A stretch of DNA of 64,000 bases from Lycocorax pyrrhopterus obiensis (Eukaryota; Chordata; Aves; Passeriformes; Paradisaeidae): positions 6,353,699-6,417,698 of the forward strand of contig JACSVZ010000007.1 of NCBI GenBank assembly GCA_014706295.1, in the 5' to 3' direction. Made by a program: the position numbers and the translations under genes. Under the pieces are notes generated by a model that ran no database searches, had not been told where the DNA came from, and saw nothing but the letters and a program-made list of their open reading frames with translations. Below, piece after piece: positions 56,448-64,000 of this stretch. Numbering within the stretch: position 1 is the first letter of the stretch; every line of letters begins with the position of its first letter.

Positions 56448-59400
56448 CCTGGGGCTGAGTGAGAACACGGAGAGTTTATGCCACAGAGAGGGAAATCCAG
56501 GCCCAAACCCTGCAGGGGAACAGCAGCTCGTTGGAGGAGAAGTTGCTCATTAATCCAGCCACAAAGCACTTACCTCCACTGAGAAGTTTGCCAAACTTAG
56601 TAGAGCATGATGCTTCTATGCACCATCACTGAAGTCTTTGCTGTAAAATACCAACTGAAATCCTCTCTGAAACTATTTTTTCTGAGGCAAAATGACAAAA
56701 TGAAGTTACCATTGCATGCTCTGCTAGCAACACTTACCCAGGCAGATCTGCACATGGAAGTAGAACTCACATGAAGAGAGTACCAGTTGCTATTTGCCCC
56801 AACAATTTCTACAGCTTTTGAGGAGGCAACACTTTATATTTCCTGCCCACTTTATATTTAGCTAGTTTTACAGACCTGAGAAACACACCATGAGTTTATA
56901 ATGTTGTTGGCAGCATGCTCAGTGTTTTACTGTTTGGCCAAGGGTTTCACAACAATCCCCCCCAAGCCACCATCAGGGATATCCCAACTATCATTTATGT
57001 GTTTATTCATTTCTAGTTTTTCATTCTTTCCTCTGCCAGTCAAAGGATAACAAACACCAGCTTTTATTCTGAATATGCAATTTTATAACAACTGAATATA
57101 AACCCTGTCCTAGAAACTTTGAGTTGCAGTTGGGTTTTTTTCTGTTATAAATACAGAATTTACTTAGAATGAAGTTTTCCTACTAGTCCTGGGGAAATCT
57201 CCATTTCTGCAGCTTCTGAGACCTGGATCACCAACACTATTCCAGCTCTAATCAAAAACTTTTGAAAGCTGCTTTCCTTCAGGGATTCATTTGTATTTTG
57301 CAGGGACAAAACAAGCCCTCCTAACCCCCAAACCAGTTCCATGCACAGCAGAGCTCTCTGCTCACCCACCACAACAGGATGGTATAAAAACAGGCATAAA
57401 AAATCTCCGTGGTTATGAGTGATGCTGCACAAGCCACTGATGAGAAATAGAAACATCCTGCCCATTTGGCAAAGGGAGAAACAATCAGCACATTCCAGTT
57501 CTCACAGAGAGGCAGCACTTCCTGTGCAGCATCAAAGAGGCCAGACAGAAAAAGCACAGAGGGGCACGTTCTGTACTAGCTGCTCCTTACCTGGGATGGC
57601 AGAACAGAAGTGGAGGCTTTCTTGTCCTGTTATTCCATGTTCCCCTCTTCTGCTCCCTATTTATAGTTCTCCTGAAGCTGTTCCCTTTATCCTCTGTGCA
57701 GACAGAGGCACCCCCCCACTGGGGAGCTGCTAGGGCTCCTAAAACTGGCAGCTTTGGCAGGCAGCACTGCCAGCATCATTCCTGACCAGCGTCACCCTCA
57801 CCACAGGCAAAGGTCAAATCTCACCACTTGATCTCCATCCAGGCCTTTGCTCTGAATCTCAAAGCAGAGCTGGCTCTGTGCCCCAAACCTTTGCAGTAAA
57901 AAAAATGAAGCCATTAAATCACTCACTGTCCCAAACCAGGTTTTAGCAGGTAGAGCCAGTTCCTGCTGGCCCCAAAATGCTGGCACAAACCAATGCTAGT
58001 CAGCCTGGGCTGTCCCTTCTTTTGCTGTGCACTCGGAGGATAAAACGCTTGTAAATCAAAGTGTGCTCCGTGCTGTAGGAATGCACGGCTGCTCCTTGCT
58101 ATGAGGTCATTAAAAAATAATCCTGCACACATCCAAATAAGTTTAAGACCAAGAGAATGTGAAGAATATTGATAATACTCATCATCAGAGCCCTCCAGTC
58201 GCTTTTTCTGCTGGCTCTGAGGGGTTTTCACAGGGGGTGGAGGGCTGGTGGGAGGGAGCACAGGCTGCATTGGGTCAGTGGAGCACTGAGATGGCCCAGC
58301 TGCAGGACAGAGGAAGTTTAATTCTTGCTGGAAAAGTTGCTTCTTGTCGCTGCTCCTGTCCAAGGAGGAAGAAAGGTGGAAAATGTCTTCACCCAGTGAC
58401 AATGTGAAACTTAGGAGAAGGGGGAACAAGGAGTGAAGGGTGAAATGAATGGCAAATGCTGGTTAGTAATTAACCTGTTAGAAGATCAGTAGAAAAAACA
58501 AGATTTAAATGGGATTGGGTTTTTGTTGAGTTTGGTCCTGGGTTGGTTTTGCAGTTTGTTTTTTTTTAACTACAATGAGCTGTGCTTTTGAGGGTCACTC
58601 ATCACATCCTAACAGTTTGCAAGGTCACTGCTGGAAAACTGGAAAAGCTCTAAGCTCAATAAAATTAATGGTCTCATATTTTAAACAAGATATAATATGT
58701 CAAAATATTAAACTTCATAAATCATATAATTCATGTATTATGCTTCTGAACCCAACAGTTCTTAACTGAAAGCAGATTTAGTTTTAACGTGGACTGAATG
58801 TATTTGTGTTTGGATAGTTGGGCAGGAATTTTGATTCTCCAACAAATATACTTTTCACCAGTTTTAACCTATTGTAATTCCAATAATTTGATTCAAATTA
58901 CACCCAGGTTTGCTGTAACAAAAAAATGAAGTCTAATTCTCAAGGTAAGCCCATTATTGCCCCAAAAGCTTATGAAAGATCCTGAATGGCACCAGCACAA
59001 AACTCCCCTCAGTTTTAATATGCTTTAAAAGCCGCCATCCACCCTCACATTGCAAGAGGGGAGCTTGGTGTTCACTTTCTTCAGCCAGAGCCTTCATGCA
59101 ACTTCAAAGATCAATAAATTGAAAAGCTGAAGGTATTAGAGATTCTCAGTTCTTAAAATCACAACATTAAGTGCCTCTGCAACTCACAGCCATGTTTTCC
59201 CGTCTCCCTCTGTACAAACAAAGTAACATCTCAGAGAAGAACCGTGTTACACCTTCACTGGGATTCAGGTTTTTGGGATTCATGTACTTTTTTAGACCAG
59301 CAGAGATCACTGATAAATACACCTGACTTGCAAAAGACATACTATGTGATTTCGGCTCAATATTCCCACATGAATCCTAGTTAAGCTGGTCTTCTAGGTT

Positions 59401-62400
59401 AGGATTATAGCTAGGTTTGGGTAAAAATTGCAAAAAAGACCTGCAAACTAAAATTTTGCAGTAAAAATGCTCACCGTGCTGTCAATTCGTTTCCCAGAAA
59501 GATTCATTTCCATGATTTTTCAGTCAACCAAGCATTTTTGAGGGAGCAAACTGTTTGCCTGAAAATTAAATAAATAGGTATGTATAAAAAGGTCAGAGAC
59601 AAAAGTTTTAAGCCAGCACCATTTTGAACCTATTAATAAAAATGGTGCTGACAGGTGCTTGTTTCTGTACCAAAGACAAACTGACAGTGGAAAACCACGA
59701 GGCAAATCCTTCACAAGCGATCCAAAAGAGCTGCTGTGGGTTCTCACAGTGCTTTCAGGCTCCTGGTGGCTTTAAACCCAAAATTAGGCCGCTACCAAGA
59801 GGGCAGTCATGCCCCATCTCCCATGGACGTGTGTTGCTGCCATTCCCCTCGTGCCAGTCTTAGCTCTGGCCAGGCTCTGTGGAGACCTGAGCTTGTTTCA
59901 TGTAGCTGGATTTGCTTTTGTAGCTGGATTGGCTTCTTGACCAAAGCTTTGAATCAAAAATTGAATGCCAGTGCTGATGCAAAGGAATGAATACATGCCC
60001 TGGACAGAACAGCCCAGTCCTTTCAAATGCAGCCCCCACTTACGATTTAAAATATGGAAATCCATCATGAAACTTCAGCCAGGCTGTTTTAGACACAGCA
60101 CTGTCCTAAGAGCAGATCCAGAATTTTCAGTTCTGTTCCAAGCTTGTGTTCCCAGCTCCCATCTAGTTCTGCTTAATAAACATGTCTCAGCCAAGTATTC
60201 TGAAATGTTAAGGTATCACCCATCCCACTCCAGGGATTGTGAAATCCCTTTTCTTTGGGTGTGAAGATCCCTGAAAGGGCAGAGTATCTTTACAGACTTT
60301 TAGCAGCACAGCAGAAGTTAAAAGTCACCCAGTAACTCTGGAATTTAACCAGGAAAGTTGCTGCCACGCCGGCACGGCTTGGGTCTGCTCCACATCCTCC
60401 CAAGTGTTAGTCAGCCTCGTGGATCAGATTCCCTTGGATGCAAAGAGACTTTGAACACTTCCTCTCTTGCTCCCACTGGGTTCCTGTCACAGCCCACCCC
60501 AAAATTGAAAGGGCTGAGGGTTCTTGCCTCAGAGAGACACTGAGTTATGTTTTATTGCCTCCAATTAACTCAAGCAAGGACTCAGGGGGAACAGCAAAAC
60601 AGGAAGGTTGGGTTTTGATAATGTTTTCACTTCAACTCTCTACTCCCTCCTAAATTCTTCAGCCGGCTCTCAGGGCACAGAACAAAGTGCACAATGGCAA
60701 GAATGTTCAAAGGAGCACTTGGGGCATTAAGACCCCGCAGAACCCCCCCAAGATGCCGTTTCCCAGAACACTTGGTCTCTAATTCAGGATTTTGGATATG
60801 CATCAAGATCTATTTGAGGCTCCTGTGCAAAAAAAGGAGCGCAATTTCAATGGAAAATGCACTGAGCTCTTTTTCATCCCGCAATGTGCAGTAGCTGATG
60901 TAGGAGCCAAAAGTAACTGGTACCAAGAATTAGAAGAAACAGCACCTGCTGGCCCATTCCCACCTTTCACTGCAGCTCCATTTCTCCATTTTCCAGTACA
61001 TGAGAATTACAGACACAGGCTCAGTTACTTACACCTGTGGTGAGCCATTCTCCTGTTACAGCTGAGTCTTCTCCCAGACACAGATTTTACCTTTCAGAGC
61101 AAACCAGACCAAAACCAAACAAGGTGGACAAAGTCAACAAATGCAGAAACACTGCAGGCTATGAAAATGCATTGAGATATCAGCCAAAGCTTCCCTTGGA
61201 TAGAGTCCAGCCTTACATCTACCGCAGAACTGATTAATTGAGAAAGGACAAACGAAGGAAGAGAGAGGGAACAAAATTGTGCTTAGCTGAAGAGTTTGAC
61301 CTCAATATCTCAAAATGCTTTGTAAGGACAGATCAATACTAATGCTTTTCAGCTAAGATTTGGCATATGGATTAAACAAATCAGCAACAATCAGAAGCAA
61401 GTTGGTCACTTAGCTCCCAAATGGATTCCCCTCGGGAATGTTTTGTGGAACGCACAGTCTTAATAGCACAGTGGCAGCTCCTCAATGTAAATATAAATAA
61501 AAAATAGAGGAATACTAAAACATTCATTTTGTGAAATTGTATTATTTTGTGCACATAAGCAACCACTGCTGGTATCCAGACTGTGTGTTTAGCACTCTGT
61601 CACATCCAGAAGGATAAAAGCTGGAATGTGATGAGCCCAAGCCCATGGAACATTGCACCTCAGAGGAGCTGTGACGAGCACAAAGGGTGCGAGGCCCTGG
61701 CTCTCCTTGCTCACCTACTTATCAGGAAAAGGTTTTCCACCCAGAGGGTGGTCAGGCACTGGAACAGGCTCCCCAGGGAAGAGGTCACAGCACCAGCCTG
61801 ACAGAGCTCGAGATGAGAACTGCTGGAGAATCAGGTGCTCCATTGCTGGCAGCTGTCCTGCCCTGCTTTGTGCACAGGGTCCATCCCTCCATCCTTCCCT
61901 CCCTCCCTCCATCCCCTGCCAGCATTGTGTGCATGGGGAGGAGCCCCAAGGAACCTCGCATGTGCAAGCGCTGCAGGACAAGCACCCCAATCCAGCAGCA
62001 CATTTTTGTGTCACACCACACTTTGACAAGGACAGGTGAAACGGTGCTGCTGCCATGTGGCACAATTTGGCTGAACAAACATTCCTCAAATGGGCTTTGG
62101 AGATCAGGAGGCTGAACTGGTTCTCACAAGAACCTAATTTCTTTGTGTCAAATCAACTGCACATCTCATACGAAACTGATGCCTAACAGACACGTGGCCC
62201 AAATCGAATCCAATACATCACCAGATTTTCGGAGAGCACAGTGAATACATTTCAGTGTCTGCTTTTAACAGGGGTGAACACTTACAGTATTACAGTGCTT
62301 ACAGAGTATGCTCAAAATACATAAATACGCCACCTCAGGCAGGCAGCAGTGAGATGAATCCTTGCAGATTTTTTCAGAAACCTACTTAAAATAAAAATAT

Positions 62401-64000
62401 CTTGCATCAGCCTGGCTATGCTGTCAGTCATGTCTGCACTTCACATCACATCAAGAACAGGACATGAAAGGAGAGAACTGCAGGTGACTCCAGGTATCAC
62501 TGCACAGCCTGTTTCACAGTGGGCACCTCTGCCTGGCCAGGAGATGGAGCTGAGTCCCAATAGTAGGAAGAGATGAATGACCTGTCAAACGAGCTTAAAA
62601 GTGCAGGAGGAGGAAGTCCAGGAGTATTTGTGTTTGGAAGTCCATGTATTTGCTCTTGATCAGCCAAGTGAGACCAGCTTCCCTCGTCACAGGACACTGG
62701 CCCAGGGTCTGTTTGCTCTCTTCCAGGCTCAGTGTCCATGGCTAAATAATTTATTTTCAGGGCCCACAATCAAATGCAGTCAAGAGCAGCCCTCAGCTAC
62801 TGGGGAGATGACACCAGACATGAGGAGAGAACAGTGAAGAAGTAGCATGCTCATTAAACTATTTATGTTGTGCCAAAAGCATAGAAAGGTGGATTTAAAA
62901 GTCTTTGTGGGTATTTCCAGACTGAAATCTAGGGAGTGGGTTTGGGTTTGTAAAAGACTGCAAGATACACAGTTCCCACTTTTAAACACGGAAATGGGAC
63001 ACAGAACAAAAGAGACAGAGAGGGGAACTGCAGCAAAGTTAAAATCAGAACTTTGCCTTCTGCTCCGACACTCTCGGGGCAATGTGAGATTGTGGGAAGC
63101 ACAAGCAAACAAGCACAAAGAGCAAGCCGTTTCAGAGAGATGGGGAAAGCCAGCCCAAACAGGATTGCTGAAAAATGCTGGGGTATTTCCTTCGTTTTCA
63201 ATTAAAATACAGCCAATAGCAGATTCCCCTGCATCGACATTTATCCTTCTAGCTGCCCCACCTGGATACACCCACAGCAACCTGCGCTGGAACGAAGGCA
63301 GGAGCGTTGTTCTGTTCCAGCTCTGCCATCAGATGGCAGAACAACACCAGTCCTGCCTTGGAGGTGGGTGAGCAACACCCCGTGGTTTGCTGTATAAACA
63401 GTCAGCCATGCCAGCAGCTGTAGAAATCAAAATGAATCGTTTTCCCTCGGTACTGCAAGACAAAACTCATTCAAACACAGTGAGATGTTTAAAGTCACAT
63501 CAAAAGGTTTGGTTCACAATCCTTTTAAGGCTCTGTAGAAATTAATTTTAATCTGTTTCCATGACTGCAGGGAAAGCTGAAGGAAAACAGAGAAATCTGC
63601 AAAGTTCCCTAACCATAATGAAGAACCCCACGATGAACAACAGTGACACACACTCAGCACAGATCTTGCAGCAGGATTTTTGTCTGGCTTTGCCCATTTT
63701 GTGTTCATTCTCAATGGTGAGGGTCCAAGGGGCAGGAATTTGCAAACCCTTTCTGCCCTACAGCAAACCTGAGTAGGATTCACCCTTTTATGAGTGGATG
63801 CACTGACACAAAGTCAGCTGGGTTTAAGCTGTAGATCACTTGGAGTTCTCCAGCTGGATTCATATTCCTATTTTTTCACTTTCAAAACCAGACTCCCGCT
63901 CACAAGCAGCTCCTGCCACTGCAACCACCTGCAATATCTGCTGCCACAGGAGAATCATGGCTCAGGTATTACCAGCAGTGAAACACTGGTTCTTTCCTTT
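56448..64000. other. Intergenic DNA upstream of OVCH2
   Basis: No exon set, RNA gene or conserved domain was recognised on either strand. Minus-strand TATAAA words at about 56834 and 56854 lie about 390-410 bp above the OVCH2 ATG and could belong to a promoter if a longer 5'UTR exists, but this is weak. Open frames up to 174 codons (62847-63371) look like chance. A CR1 fragment lies at 61711-61812 and a CCATCC/CCCT-rich simple tract at 61880-61915. Confidence 0.55.
61711..61812 (+). repeat. CR1 LINE fragment
   Basis: Sense CR1 3' region: AGGAAAAGGTTTTCCACCCA, GAGGGTGGTCAGGCACTGGA, ACAGGCTCCCCAGGGAAGAG, GTCACAGCACCAGCCTGACA. Open frames here derive from the repeat. Confidence 0.85.

Noticed and set aside
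57923..58429. 168-codon minus-strand frame with a Pro-rich then acidic stretch (PPTSPPPPVK, EGSDDEYY)
   Set aside because: The listed start is a TTG, no partner exons are seen and no family is recognised. A fair acceptor precedes the Pro-rich part, so it would deserve RNA evidence, but it is not supported now.
61653..62115. Overlapping open frames of 97-142 codons
   Set aside because: They derive from a CR1 fragment and an adjoining CCCT/CCATCC-rich tract.
62847..63371. 174-codon plus-strand open frame
   Set aside because: No domain, no splice context, and competing open frames on the opposite strand. Treated as chance.
1..64000. CRISPR arrays, operons, prophage or other prokaryotic systems, and integrated viral genes
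   Set aside because: Exon-intron gene structure and CR1 repeats show vertebrate DNA. No direct-repeat/spacer array and no viral gag, pol or env-like frame was seen.

Overview
This is vertebrate nuclear DNA, almost certainly from a bird. Protein-coding sequence is split into short exons (15-196 bp) with GT-AG introns, and the interspersed repeats I recognise are fragments of CR1, the dominant avian LINE. No bacterial-style operon, CRISPR array, rRNA or tRNA was seen. Nearly all long open frames are chance or shadow frames. The real genes were rebuilt exon by exon from splice sites, reading phase and family similarity recalled from memory; no database search was run.

Three genes occur in the order PPFIBP2 (+), CYB5R2 (-), OVCH2 (-), the same neighbourhood as human 11p15.4. 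(1) Positions 1-30476 hold the 3' two thirds of PPFIBP2 (liprin-beta-2): coiled-coil exons (1933-14910), a Ser-rich linker (15993-23523), three SAM domains (24049-27581) and the C-terminus (27981-30476). Every core exon joins in phase. Around this core are candidate alternative parts: an extra coiled-coil exon, two 33-bp microexons, a 69-bp cassette exon, an intron with a GC donor, and a second, longer C-terminus. (2) Positions 32563-39056 on the minus strand hold a complete nine-exon CYB5R2 (NADH-cytochrome b5 reductase 2), 304 residues with an N-terminal membrane anchor, starting in a GC-rich island. Its 3' end faces that of PPFIBP2. (3) Positions 41598-56447 on the minus strand hold OVCH2 (ovochymase-2, a secreted egg-coat/oviduct-type protease): signal peptide, first S1 protease domain, two CUB domains, an acidic linker, second S1 protease domain. 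About 21 exons can be placed, but five independent lesions are visible: a 1-bp insertion, a 1-bp deletion, two acceptors reading GG instead of AG, and GDSGG changed to GHSGG. The same reading method gives no lesions in PPFIBP2 or CYB5R2, so I interpret OVCH2 as a decaying gene.

Positions 56448-64000 are intergenic, with a CR1 fragment and no gene I can support. I found no wholly new system. The observations most worth checking are the OVCH2 decay, the hidden PPFIBP2 C-terminus and the PPFIBP2 microexons.
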